Of a DNA stretch of 43,554 bases, positions 23,707 through 31,025 are shown piece after piece. A program made the position numbers and the translations under genes. This DNA is from Dactylosporangium sucinum (GTDB lineage: Bacteria; Actinomycetota; Actinomycetes; Mycobacteriales; Micromonosporaceae), in NCBI RefSeq assembly GCF_014647515.1, contig NZ_BMPI01000088.1, forward strand, positions 1 to 43,554. Direction: 5' to 3'. The notes beneath the pieces were generated by a model. The model worked only from the letters and a program-made list of their open reading frames with translations. It was not told where the DNA came from and searched no databases. The stretch's first letter is position 1. Each line of letters begins with the position of its first letter.

Positions 23707-24504
23707 ATGACTCTCCGGCGCTGGGCGTGGGTCGGGGTCCTGCTCACCGGCATCGCCCTGTACCTGCTCGTGCTCGTCACGATGGTGACGACCCAGAACT
23801 CCAACTTCGTGCCATCGATGATCCTCATCGGCTCGGTGACCGCCCCGGCGACGTTCGTGACGTTCGCGCAGGGGCGCTCGGGGCGCTGGCAGGTGCCGGC
23901 CGGCACCATCGCCGCGACCGCGTTCTTCGGCGGCGTCGTGGGTGTCGTCGCCGCGGGCTGGCTGGAGTACGACGCCCTGCGGGCGCTCGGCACCCTGCCG
24001 AAGGCCGGCGTCGGCCTCATCGAGGAGGCCGCGAAGCTCCTCGCCCCGGCCGCGGTCCTGCTGCTCACCCTGCGCCGCCGCCACGAGCCGTCCGACGGGC
24101 TGGTGATCGGGGTGGCCAGCGGCATGGGCTTCGCCGCGCTGGAGACGATGGGGTATGCCTTCAACGCCCTCATCGCCTCGAAGGGCAACATCGGCGCCGT
24201 CGAGGAGACCCTGTTCGTGCGTGGCCTCACCGCCCCCGCCGCGCACCTGGCCTGGACCGGCCTGACCGCCGGTGCGCTGTTCGCGTTCGCCGCGGCCCCG
24301 ACCGGCCGGCGCATGACGGCCCTGCTGCTCACCTTCGCGGGCGCTGTCGCGCTGCACGCGCTGTGGGACAGCTTCGACAACATGCTCGTCTACGCGGTGC
24401 TCGGCGCGATCAGCCTGACCTGGCTGATGATCCAGCTCCGGCGGTACCGCACGTTCGAGCCCCATCCGCACCCGCCCGTCGCCGCGCAGCCCACCCACCG
24501 CTGA
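23707..24504 (+). CDS. PrsW-family intramembrane metalloprotease
   Basis: This 265-aa polytopic membrane protein has about eight hydrophobic helices. The PrsW signature is present: EEAAK (Glu106, Glu107, Lys110), Glu146 in ALETMGYA, His180 in APAAHLAW and His217 in LHALWDS, which are candidate zinc ligands and catalytic residues inside the membrane. PrsW proteases cleave membrane proteins; in Bacillus the target is the anti-sigma factor RsiW. No anti-sigma gene adjoins it, though an ECF operon lies about 3 kb away. AATACT ends 7 nt before the ATG with no ribosome-binding site, suggesting a leaderless start. Target and role are unknown. Confidence 0.82.
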   Translation: MTLRRWAWVGVLLTGIALYLLVLVTMVTTQNSNFVPSMILIGSVTAPATFVTFAQGRSGRWQVPAGTIAATAFFGGVVGVVAAGWLEYDALRALGTLPKAGVGLIEEAAKLLAPAAVLLLTLRRRHEPSDGLVIGVASGMGFAALETMGYAFNALIASKGNIGAVEETLFVRGLTAPAAHLAWTGLTAGALFAFAAAPTGRRMTALLLTFAGAVALHALWDSFDNMLVYAVLGAISLTWLMIQLRRYRTFEPHPHPPVAAQPTHR

Positions 24505-24543
24505 GCCCGGGCGGCGTTGCGTCCGATCCCTGGCATCGGGCGC

Positions 24544-24774
24544 ATGGTCAGACGTGGGGTCTGGCACGACGCCGCCAAGAAGCCGGGCGTCGGCACCTGC
24601 CGCGAGCTCGAGGCGGAGGGCAAGCCGTACCGGATGACCGAGATCGACTTCATGATCCCGATGTCGTACTGCCTGAAGACCGCCGAGGGCCGCTGGGCGT
24701 TCGTCAGCCACCGCCCGGTCGACTGGAAGAACCACAACCAGAGCCCCTCCTACCTGGTCTGGGTCACCACCTGA
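24544..24774 (+). CDS. Small hypothetical protein
   Basis: A 76-aa frame from the ATG at 24544 (a TTG at 24517 would add nine residues). The product is hydrophilic, with RRGVWHDAAKKPG at the N-terminus and aromatic-rich HRPVDWKNHNQSP near the end. It has no signal peptide, membrane helix or recognised domain. The amino-acid mix is balanced and unlike an out-of-frame G+C translation, which supports a real gene. It lies 39 nt after the PrsW-like gene and 22 nt before the RidA-like gene. Function not recognised. Confidence 0.55.
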   Translation: MVRRGVWHDAAKKPGVGTCRELEAEGKPYRMTEIDFMIPMSYCLKTAEGRWAFVSHRPVDWKNHNQSPSYLVWVTT

Positions 24775-24796
24775 GCGGATCGATAGGGTGGCTCGA

Positions 24797-25165
24797 ATGG
24801 AGATCACCAGCATCGACCCGCAGGGTCGCTCCTACGCCCAGGGTGCGCTGCTCACCGGTGCGACGCGCCTGCTGTACATCAGCGGCCAGGTCCCCGAGAC
24901 GCCCGACGGCGCCGTCCCGGGCGACTTCGAAGCTCAGTGCCGGCTCGCGTGGGACAACGTCCTCGGGGTGCTCGCTCGCGCCGGCCTGAGCAAGGAGCAC
25001 CTCGTCAAGGTCACCGTGTTCCTCTCCGACCGGCGGCACCGCGAGGCCAACTCCCGCATCCGCCACGAGGTGCTCGGCGGGCACAGCCCGGCGCTCACCG
25101 TCGTCATCACCGGCATCTATGACGAGGCGTGGCTGTTGGAGATCGAGGCCGTCGCGGCGGCCTAG
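24797..25165 (+). CDS. RidA/YjgF-family protein lacking the catalytic Arg
   Basis: This 122-aa cytosolic protein has the RidA fold signature (LLYISGQVPETPDG; AWDNVLGVLARAGLSKEHLVKVTVFL; LLEIEAVA). RidA enzymes hydrolyse reactive enamine/imine intermediates using an Arg in a P-x-R-S segment. Here the corresponding segment reads SPALTVV, so the Arg is missing and deaminase activity is doubtful. TAGGGT ends 7 nt before the ATG at 24797, fitting a leaderless start; a GTG at 24788 is an alternative. It more likely belongs to a ligand-binding or other catalytic YjgF subgroup. Family call firm, role unknown. Confidence 0.85.
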   Translation: MEITSIDPQGRSYAQGALLTGATRLLYISGQVPETPDGAVPGDFEAQCRLAWDNVLGVLARAGLSKEHLVKVTVFLSDRRHREANSRIRHEVLGGHSPALTVVITGIYDEAWLLEIEAVAAA

Positions 25166-25181
25166 CCGTACGCTGTGGCCC

Positions 25182-25931
25182 ATGAAGGCCCGCGCGGTCA
25201 TCGCCACCGCGATCGGTTCCGTCGCGTCGGTCGCGGCCGGAGCCGGCACCTACGGCATGGTGAACCTCGGCGCCTGCGAGGCGACCGGGAACTGCCGGAT
25301 CTCCTCCGGCGTCGTCCTGGTCGCCTTCATCGGCGGCTCGGCGGTGGCCGGCATCGCCATCGTCGCCGGCGGCGGGCTGCGCCTACCGGCCGTGCTCGTC
25401 GCCGCGCTCGCGGCAGGCGCCTTCGCGACCGCTGCGTCGGGCAACCAGCTCGGCTGGCTCCTCGGGGGCATCTTCCTGCTCGTCGGGTTCGGCACCCTGG
25501 CCGTGGCCGCGCACACCCGGCGGATGACGCGGCGGGCCGGCGCCAGGATGCGGGCGCTGATGCGCGCCGCCGTCGAGGCAACGCAGGACACGCTCACGGG
25601 TCCCGGCCTGCCGGCGACGGGCACCGTGCTGTCGGTCACCGACACCGGTACCACCGTGAACGACGACCCGCTGGCGACGCTGCGGCTGCGGGTCGCACCG
25701 GCCGACGGGTCGGCGGCGTTCGAGGCGGTGGTGACGAGGCTGGTGCCGCGGCTGGCCGCGCCACGGCCAGGCGACCGGTTCGTCGTCGAGTACGATCCGG
25801 CGGACCCGACGCGGCTGGCCGTCCGTGCCGCGCTGCCGGCCGAGCCGGGGCACGGCAGCCTGGTGGACCAGCCGGCCGACCAGCGGGCGACGCTCGGCAA
25901 GCCGCCCTCCAACGGCATCACCTGCGCCTGA
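25182..25931 (+). CDS. Multi-helix membrane protein with C-terminal DUF3592-like domain
   Basis: A 249-aa protein with four hydrophobic segments (about 5-25, 42-64, 68-85, 90-110). It ends in a hydrophilic beta-rich C-terminal region (about 140-249; PATGTVLSVTDTGTTVNDDP, RPGDRFVVEYDPADPTRLAV). That region resembles DUF3592-type or single-strand OB-like domains of actinobacterial membrane proteins; this is a weak call. TACGCT ends 7 nt before the ATG, suggesting a leaderless mRNA. No operon partner is evident: RidA ends 16 nt upstream and the Hsp70-FKBP gene starts 81 nt downstream with its own start signal. Function not known. Confidence 0.7.
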   Translation: MKARAVIATAIGSVASVAAGAGTYGMVNLGACEATGNCRISSGVVLVAFIGGSAVAGIAIVAGGGLRLPAVLVAALAAGAFATAASGNQLGWLLGGIFLLVGFGTLAVAAHTRRMTRRAGARMRALMRAAVEATQDTLTGPGLPATGTVLSVTDTGTTVNDDPLATLRLRVAPADGSAAFEAVVTRLVPRLAAPRPGDRFVVEYDPADPTRLAVRAALPAEPGHGSLVDQPADQRATLGKPPSNGITCA

Positions 25932-26012
25932 GGCCGAGCCGGTGCCGCCGCCACCTCGGTCGCCCGAAAAGATGGGGCCCGAATGGACCTTGGGTGTGGT
26001 AAGAACGGCGCC

Positions 26013-28073
26013 ATGGTGACGCTGGGCATCGATTTCGGGACATCGTCGACGGTCGCGATCGTCGGCCTCGACGACCGGCGGACCGTGCCGCTGCAGTTCG
26101 ACGGCTCGCCGATGCTGCCGTCGGCGGTGTGCCTCACCGACGCCGGGCTCGTCGCGGGCCGCGCGGCGATCGAGGCGGGGCGCGGCCGGCCCGACGCGTT
26201 CGAGCCGCACCCGAAGGCCCGCATCACCGACGGCGAGGTCCAGCTCGGGCCGCGCACGTTCCCGGTCGCCGACCTCGTCGCCGCCGTCCTGCGCCGCGTC
26301 GCCGACGAGGCCGCGCGCGTGGCCGGCCGCCCCGCCGACCGCCTCGTGCTCACCCACCCGGCATCCTGGGACGGCCTGCGCCGACAGGTCCTCGTCCAGG
26401 CCGCGGCCTCGGCCGGCCTGCCGGCACCGGGGCTGGTCGCCGAGCCGCTGGCCGCCGCGCGGGCTTTCGATCATGTGGTACCGCTGGGAGCCGGCATCCT
26501 CGTCTGCGACTTCGGCGCGGGCGGGTTCGACGCCTCGGTGCTGCGCCGCACGCCGGACGGTTTCGCGCTGGTGTCCTCGCAGGGCGCCCCGGAGGCGGCG
26601 GGCCTGGACCTGGACGCGGCGATCGTGGTGGAGCTCGGCGCCGCGTACGCCGCCGCCGACCCGGCGGCCTGGCACCGCCTGAGCGAGCCGGCGACGTTGC
26701 CGGACCGGGCCGCCGCCCACGCGTTCTGGGACGCGGTGCGGCAGGCGAAAGAGACCCTCGCCGTCGCCCCCGTGGCCGCGGTGCCGGTGCCGATCCTGCA
26801 GGTGCAGGCCACGCTCACCCGCCCGCAGCTCGACCAGCTCGCCCACCCGCTCCTCGGCCGCGCGGCCACCGCGGCGGGCCAGGCGCTGCAGGCGGCCGGC
26901 CTGGCCCCGGCCCAGCTGGCCGCGGTCGTCCTCACGGGCGGCGGAAGCCGGCATCCGTTGGCGGCTCCGGCGTTGCACCAGGCCTTGGGCGTGCCGCCGC
27001 GGCTGATGCCCCAGCCGGAGCTGCTCGTGGCGTCGGGTGCCCTGGTCGCGGCCGGCCCGCCGCCGCAGGCCGCCCCGTCCGCTGCCGTGGTGTCCGCCCC
27101 GCCCGTCGTCTCCGCTCCGCCCGTGTCCGCGATGTCGGCTCCACCGGCAGCGCCTGCGGCCGCGGTCCCTCAGGTGCCGTCCGATGCTCCGACGGCGCCG
27201 TTCCAGTCGCAGCCGGCGCCCGCCGAGCCGGCAGCCGTGGCCGCCCCGCCGGCCGGTCCGTTCCCGCCGACCGTGGCCGCCCCGCCGGCCGGTCCGTTCC
27301 CGCCGACCGTGGGCGCCCCGCCGGCCGGTCCGTTCCCGCCGACGGTGGGCGCTCCGCCGGTGGGTCCGTTCCCGCCCGCGGCCGCCGCGCCGGCCGGGCA
27401 CCTCCCGCCATTCGTAGCGCCCGCCGGGGCCGCGCCGGCCGCGCCGTTCCCGGGTCAGGTGCCACCGCCGGGTCCCTGGCCGGTGCCGCCGGCGTCCGCG
27501 GGACGGCGCAAGGGCCTGCTGATCGCCGGCGTCGCGGCCGCCGTGTTCGTCGTGCTGGCCCTGGCCGCCGGCGCGTTCGTCGCCGTGCGCCTCGTCGGGG
27601 ACAACCGGTCCAGCGCGGCCGGCCCCGCCGTCTGCGACGGCCCGGCGACGGACGGGTACCCGCCGCTGCTGCCCGGCTTCGACAAGCGCCTCGCGACCGA
27701 GCCGACGGTCGCCCGCGGCAACGCCGACGTCACCGCGCTCGGCAAGACGGTCCTCATCGAGGGCCGCTGCGCGCCGGTGCGGGCCGGCCAGACCATCACC
27801 GTCAACTACGTCATGATGACCCTGCGGGACGGCCGGATCGCCGACTCGTCGTGGACGAAGCAGCAGACGTTCGATGCCCGGGTGGGCATGCGTGAGAAGG
27901 ACCTCCAGCAAGAGGTCATCGACGGCTGGGACCAGGGCCTCGTCGGCGTCAGGGTCGGCAGCCGCGTCCAACTCGACATCCCGCCCCGCCTGGCCTACGG
28001 CGACAACCCACCGCAGGGCGCCCCGGAAGGCGCCCTCCGCTTCGTCGTCGACGTCCTCAACGCCAAGGACTGA
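26013..28073 (+). CDS. Membrane-spanning Hsp70-like ATPase fused to an extracytoplasmic FKBP prolyl isomerase
   Basis: The protein is 686 aa. Residues 1 to ~345 form an Hsp70/actin-type nucleotide-binding domain: phosphate-1 LGIDFGTSSTVAIV, phosphate-2 DFGAGGFDASVL and the adenosine loop VVLTGGGSRHP. There is no Hsp70 substrate-binding domain. A Pro/Ala-rich linker (about 350-498) with four 12-residue repeats follows, then one transmembrane helix (about 500-528). An FKBP-type peptidyl-prolyl isomerase domain (about 592-686) shows VIDGWDQGLVGVRVG and IPPRLAYGD. The predicted topology puts the ATPase inside and the isomerase outside. Each domain is common, but this combination is unusual. TAAGAA ends 7 nt before the ATG, so a leaderless start is possible. 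The natural reading is ATP-state signalling across the membrane to a folding catalyst; this is inference. Confidence 0.88.
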   Translation: MVTLGIDFGTSSTVAIVGLDDRRTVPLQFDGSPMLPSAVCLTDAGLVAGRAAIEAGRGRPDAFEPHPKARITDGEVQLGPRTFPVADLVAAVLRRVADEAARVAGRPADRLVLTHPASWDGLRRQVLVQAAASAGLPAPGLVAEPLAAARAFDHVVPLGAGILVCDFGAGGFDASVLRRTPDGFALVSSQGAPEAAGLDLDAAIVVELGAAYAAADPAAWHRLSEPATLPDRAAAHAFWDAVRQAKETLAVAPVAAVPVPILQVQATLTRPQLDQLAHPLLGRAATAAGQALQAAGLAPAQLAAVVLTGGGSRHPLAAPALHQALGVPPRLMPQPELLVASGALVAAGPPPQAAPSAAVVSAPPVVSAPPVSAMSAPPAAPAAAVPQVPSDAPTAPFQSQPAPAEPAAVAAPPAGPFPPTVAAPPAGPFPPTVGAPPAGPFPPTVGAPPVGPFPPAAAAPAGHLPPFVAPAGAAPAAPFPGQVPPPGPWPVPPASAGRRKGLLIAGVAAAVFVVLALAAGAFVAVRLVGDNRSSAAGPAVCDGPATDGYPPLLPGFDKRLATEPTVARGNADVTALGKTVLIEGRCAPVRAGQTITVNYVMMTLRDGRIADSSWTKQQTFDARVGMREKDLQQEVIDGWDQGLVGVRVGSRVQLDIPPRLAYGDNPPQGAPEGALRFVVDVLNAKD
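27237..27380 (+). repeat. Four 36-bp tandem repeats in the Hsp70-FKBP linker
   Basis: Units start at 27237, 27273, 27309 and 27345 and encode APPAGPFPPTV-type dodecapeptides. The first three are nearly identical and the fourth has diverged. In-frame gain or loss of units would change linker length. Confidence 0.9.
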
Positions 28074-28085
28074 GCGTCCACCGAA

Positions 28086-28107
28086 GGCGCGCTCGACCGG
28101 GCGCGCC
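28086..28107 (+). terminator. Possible hairpin terminator after Hsp70-FKBP gene
   Basis: A 7-bp stem (GGCGCGC 28086-28092 / GCGCGCC 28101-28107) with an 8-nt loop, 12 nt after the stop. No T-tract. Confidence 0.4.
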
Positions 28108-28215
28108 GCTCGACGTCGGCCAGGCGACCGCGTGCGGCGGGCACGGCCGTTCGCCGGGTGGCAGGCGGGGCGCCCGGCACCGCATCGACCGGCGCGCACG
28201 CCGAATAATCCGGGC

Positions 28216-29058
28216 GTGCGCCTGCTGATCGCCGGGATGACCTGCCTGCTGCTGGCCGCGTGTGGTGGGCCGGCGCGGCCCACCCCGACGCCGTCCGCCT
28301 CCGCCGCGGCCCCCGCGGCCCCGGCGGCCCCGGGGTCGCCGTCCCCGGTGCCGCCGAGCCCGTCGGTGTCGCTCGCGCCGGTGCCGGCCGGCTTCGTGGA
28401 CCTGTCGGACGTGGACAAGAGCATCATGTCCGACATCCGGTACGCCACCCCGCACAACTTCGTCGGCCGGCCGGTCACCGGATACCTGCGGGCGCGCTGC
28501 CTGGTCACCCGCCAGGCGGCCGAGGCCCTGCACCGGGTGCAGCAGAGCGCTCTGGCGCGCGGGTACAGCCTCAAGGTGTACGACTGCTATCGCCCCCAGC
28601 AGGCGGTCGACGACTTCGTCCGCTGGTCCGGGGACGCCGACCAGCGCATGAAGGGCGAGTTCTACCCGAAGGTCGACAAGTCCGCCCTCTTCGACGACGG
28701 GTACATCGGCGGGCCCACCGCACACAGCCGGGGCAGCACGCTCGACCTGACGCTGGTGGCGACGCCGGCGCCCCAGCAGCCGCTGTATCGCGGGGACGAC
28801 CCGCTGGTGCCGTGCACCGCCCCGGCGGACCAGCGGTTCCCGGACAACACCATCGACATGGGCACCGGCTTCGACTGCTTCGACCCGCTGGCGCACACGG
28901 CGGCGACGGGCGTGAGCGCGGCGCAGCGCGAGCACCGTGCGCTGCTGGTCGGCCTCATGTCGGCCGGCGGCTTCACGAACTATGCGAAGGAGTGGTGGCA
29001 CTACACCCTTCGCGACGAGCCGATCCGGGACACGTACTACAACTTCCCGGTCGCCTGA
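28216..29058 (+). CDS. Lipoprotein D-Ala-D-Ala dipeptidase, VanX-like (peptidase M15)
   Basis: A GTG start at 28216 gives 280 aa. A lipobox (LLAAC, Cys ~16) anchors the protein to the membrane, followed by a Pro/Ala/Ser-rich spacer. The M15D peptidase domain (about 60-280) shows YATPHNFVGRPV and YDCYRPQQAVDDF. The zinc ligands are His170 and Asp177 in AHSRGSTLD, plus His262, with catalytic Glu259 in EWWHY. VanX enzymes cut D-Ala-D-Ala dipeptide. VanX of glycopeptide resistance is cytosolic; an exported lipoprotein form instead suggests cell-wall turnover or salvage. No vanH/vanA genes are nearby, so a resistance role is not supported. AATAAT lies 6 nt before the start. Confidence 0.9.
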   Translation: MRLLIAGMTCLLLAACGGPARPTPTPSASAAAPAAPAAPGSPSPVPPSPSVSLAPVPAGFVDLSDVDKSIMSDIRYATPHNFVGRPVTGYLRARCLVTRQAAEALHRVQQSALARGYSLKVYDCYRPQQAVDDFVRWSGDADQRMKGEFYPKVDKSALFDDGYIGGPTAHSRGSTLDLTLVATPAPQQPLYRGDDPLVPCTAPADQRFPDNTIDMGTGFDCFDPLAHTAATGVSAAQREHRALLVGLMSAGGFTNYAKEWWHYTLRDEPIRDTYYNFPVA

Positions 29059-29095
29059 GCGCCGTCGGGGCCGGTTGCATCCACCGCGCCGGAGG

Positions 29096-29422
29096 TCAGC
29101 CGGCCGCGGCCGGTCCGGTCGCCGCGTCGGCGTCCGAGTAGTGCACGCCCGAGCGGGGATTGCGCGTGAGCCACGCGAGCATCTCGTTGACCTCGAGCGC
29201 GTACCACTCCGTGTACCCGCACGCCGCACAGATCCACACCTCGAAGCGCCCCGCCTCGATGCGCTTGCCGAACTCCCCACCGGCCGCCGATCCGGAAGCA
29301 AACCGGGCGACTCCCGGCAGGAGTTCGACGAGATTGCTGCTGTCGGTGTCGGGGATCATGACGGGGTCGACGTGCCACAGGCGCGGGCACTGACACTTGA
29401 CGCAGCGGCGACTCGTACGCAT
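29096..29422 (-). CDS. Small zinc-ribbon-like protein
   Basis: A 108-aa protein with paired cysteines at each end of its core: CVKC (7, 10; also Cys12) and CAAC (65, 68). This looks like a split zinc ribbon. The middle carries GKRIEAGRFEVWICAACGY, and YTEWYALEVNEM follows. No signal peptide or membrane helix. TACGCT ends 6 nt before the ATG, consistent with a leaderless transcript. It is convergent with the VanX-like gene. Function unknown; RNA, DNA or protein binding through the ribbon is possible. Confidence 0.75.
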   Translation of the reverse strand: MRTSRRCVKCQCPRLWHVDPVMIPDTDSSNLVELLPGVARFASGSAAGGEFGKRIEAGRFEVWICAACGYTEWYALEVNEMLAWLTRNPRSGVHYSDADAATGPAAAG

Positions 29423-29477
29423 GGGCGCAGCGTAGACGCCCTCGGTGCGGTACGAGCCGGGCGGTCGGCCGGGGTTG

Positions 29478-29511
29478 ACGAGCGCCCCGGAACGCGTTCC
29501 GGGGCGCTCGT
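29478..29511 (-). terminator. Terminator of the SRPBCC/ArsR operon
   Basis: A perfect 34-nt palindrome (arm ACGAGCGCCCCGGAACG, 29478-29494) begins 1-2 nt after the SRPBCC stop on the minus strand. Because it is symmetric it could work on both strands. It is one of the strongest hairpins in the window. Confidence 0.8.
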
Positions 29512-29512
29512 C

Positions 29513-30400
29513 TCACTGGTCGATCGCGAACATGCCCGTGGGGACGCCGGCGACCTCGACCTGGCGCCAGATCGAGCGCCAGTGCGGCAGTTCGTGGTAG
29601 CGCCGGAGCCCGGCGAGGCCGCCGAGCCAGCCGGCCCAGCCCGGGTAGGGCGGGTTGGCGGGGTCGAACCCGCTGTGCACCACGGTGAGCCGGGTCTTGC
29701 CGTCCGAGCCTTCCAGCTCCCAGCTGGTGGTCTCGTTGTCGGCGAACAGCAGGGTCGCCTTGCGGCCCGGCTCGAACTCGACGAACTTGGCCCCGCCGGG
29801 GTCCAGCTCGAACCCGCCCATGGCGAAGCGGCCGCCCACATAGGGCTCGATGTCCACGTGGGCGCCGAACCACTGGCGGAACACCTCCGGCTGGATCATC
29901 GAGTCGAACACCTCGTCCGGCGCCGCGTCGATCACCATTGCGGCGTGCAACTCGGCCGACGTGAAGTCGCACTTGGGCGTCAGCTCGCGACCGGCGACAT
30001 AGTCGGCCAGGTTGGCGATCGCCAGCGACCAGAACGTCTGCAGCGCGCCCCGGGCACCGGCCCTGTCGGCCAGCACCTCCTCGAACCGGGGCAGGTCGGT
30101 CTGGCTCAGCGTGACCAGCGTGCCGTCCTCGTCCTCGGCCACCTCGAACTGCGTCGTGGTCTGCACGCCGTCGAGCGTCCAGGCGAACCGGATGGTGCGC
30201 TCGTCCACGTGCAGCACGCGCTGGTGCGGCTCGGCGCCGTCCGGCGTGAAGCGGCCCCAGAACTCGTACTTGCCGGGCAGGTCGACGTCGGCGTGCTCGG
30301 CCAGCCAGACGCGCAGCGCGGCCGGGTCGGTCAGTGCCTCGTACACGACCTTCAGCGGGGCCGGAACGACCGCGCGCAGGCGCAGGTCAAACTCGGTCAT
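29513..30400 (-). CDS. Tandem SRPBCC (AHSA1-type) protein
   Basis: The ATG at 30400 has GGGAG 6 nt upstream (MTEFDLRLRAVVPAP). The product is 295 aa with two START/AHSA1-type domains: about 1-145 (VYEALTDPAALRVWL, GKYEFWGRF) and about 155-295 (VFDSMIQPEVFRQWFG, GGRFAMGGFELDPGG). These domains form hydrophobic ligand pockets; single-domain relatives are common partners of ArsR regulators. The gene overlaps the upstream ArsR gene by 14 nt, so the two are translated from one mRNA. Ligand or substrate unknown. Confidence 0.9.
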   Translation of the reverse strand: MTEFDLRLRAVVPAPLKVVYEALTDPAALRVWLAEHADVDLPGKYEFWGRFTPDGAEPHQRVLHVDERTIRFAWTLDGVQTTTQFEVAEDEDGTLVTLSQTDLPRFEEVLADRAGARGALQTFWSLAIANLADYVAGRELTPKCDFTSAELHAAMVIDAAPDEVFDSMIQPEVFRQWFGAHVDIEPYVGGRFAMGGFELDPGGAKFVEFEPGRKATLLFADNETTSWELEGSDGKTRLTVVHSGFDPANPPYPGWAGWLGGLAGLRRYHELPHWRSIWRQVEVAGVPTGMFAIDQ

Positions 30401-30950
30401 CGGGATCTCCCTTCGGATAGCAGGCGACGGCCAGCCGGAACGCGTCACCTTCGGCACCGCCGTAGCGGGTGAACAGGTCTCGCAGCGTCTGCTGCAACTC
30501 GTCGAGGAACGCCTTGCGCTGCTCCGGCCGCACCCGGATGTCCCCGGACACGCCGATCGACGGCAGGTCCGGCCGGGTGAGGTCGAGCGCGGCGACGTCC
30601 GCCTGCACGTCCTCCATCAGGTCGACCAGGTAGCCCAGGCTGAGCCGGTCGCGGGTCTGGCGCAGCCCGATCCGGCCCACCAGGCTCGGGGACAGCCAGT
30701 AGGACCGGCCCGCCGCCTGGTAGATCCCCTCGTGGATCCCGCGCACCCGGCGCTCGGCGACCTGACGGACCAGGCTGGCCTCCAGCAGCCGCTTCACGTG
30801 GTAGTAGACCCGCTGCGGGGTCTGGTCGAGCTCGACCGCCACCTCGGTGCACGACCGGGGCTCGGCGAGCTGCCGCAGCACTTCGATCCGCTGCGGCTTG
30901 AGCAGGGCCTCAGCCTGCTCGATCTGGTCGAGGTAGACGACATTTCTCAT
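30387..30950 (-). CDS. ArsR-family transcriptional regulator
   Basis: A 187-aa protein with an N-terminal winged helix (about 10-75; LLKPQRIEVLRQLAEPRSCTEVA, TPQRVYYHVKRLLEA) followed by a C-terminal helical domain of ~110 residues. No metal-binding Cys pair is seen, so it probably responds to another ligand or to its SRPBCC partner. A consensus promoter lies just upstream, with the -10 ten bases from the ATG, implying an almost leaderless mRNA. The 14-nt overlap with the SRPBCC gene indicates coupling; autoregulation is usual for such pairs. Confidence 0.88.
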   Translation of the reverse strand: MRNVVYLDQIEQAEALLKPQRIEVLRQLAEPRSCTEVAVELDQTPQRVYYHVKRLLEASLVRQVAERRVRGIHEGIYQAAGRSYWLSPSLVGRIGLRQTRDRLSLGYLVDLMEDVQADVAALDLTRPDLPSIGVSGDIRVRPEQRKAFLDELQQTLRDLFTRYGGAEGDAFRLAVACYPKGDPDDRV

Positions 30951-30960
30951 GGCGAAAACA

Positions 30961-30989
30961 AGTCTTTACGTACAAGAAGTTTTTGTCAA
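30961..30989 (-). promoter_or_regulatory. Promoter of the ArsR/SRPBCC operon
   Basis: On the minus strand, TTGACA (30989-30984) is a perfect -35, and AAGACT (30966-30961) follows after 17 bp. The spacer contains related half-sites (ACAAGT and ACAAGA on the plus strand) around TACGTA, a plausible ArsR operator. Confidence 0.6.
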
Positions 30990-31025
30990 TCACCCGGGAA
31001 CTGCGCGGCCGCGGCGAGATCAGCG

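Noticed and set aside
26013..27050. DnaK (housekeeping Hsp70)
   Set aside because: No substrate-binding domain is present, the ATPase domain is followed by a Pro-rich linker and membrane helix, and no grpE or dnaJ adjoins it.
27237..27380. Regular 36-bp repeats considered as a CRISPR array
   Set aside because: The units are contiguous, in frame and code a Pro-rich peptide; there are no spacers and no cas genes.
28216..29058. Glycopeptide-resistance vanX
   Set aside because: No vanH, vanA, vanR or vanS gene is nearby and the protein is an exported lipoprotein, unlike the cytosolic resistance enzyme.
29478..29511. 34-nt perfect palindrome considered as a recombination or attachment site
   Set aside because: It sits directly after the SRPBCC stop with no integrase or duplicated copy in view, so a terminator is the simpler reading.
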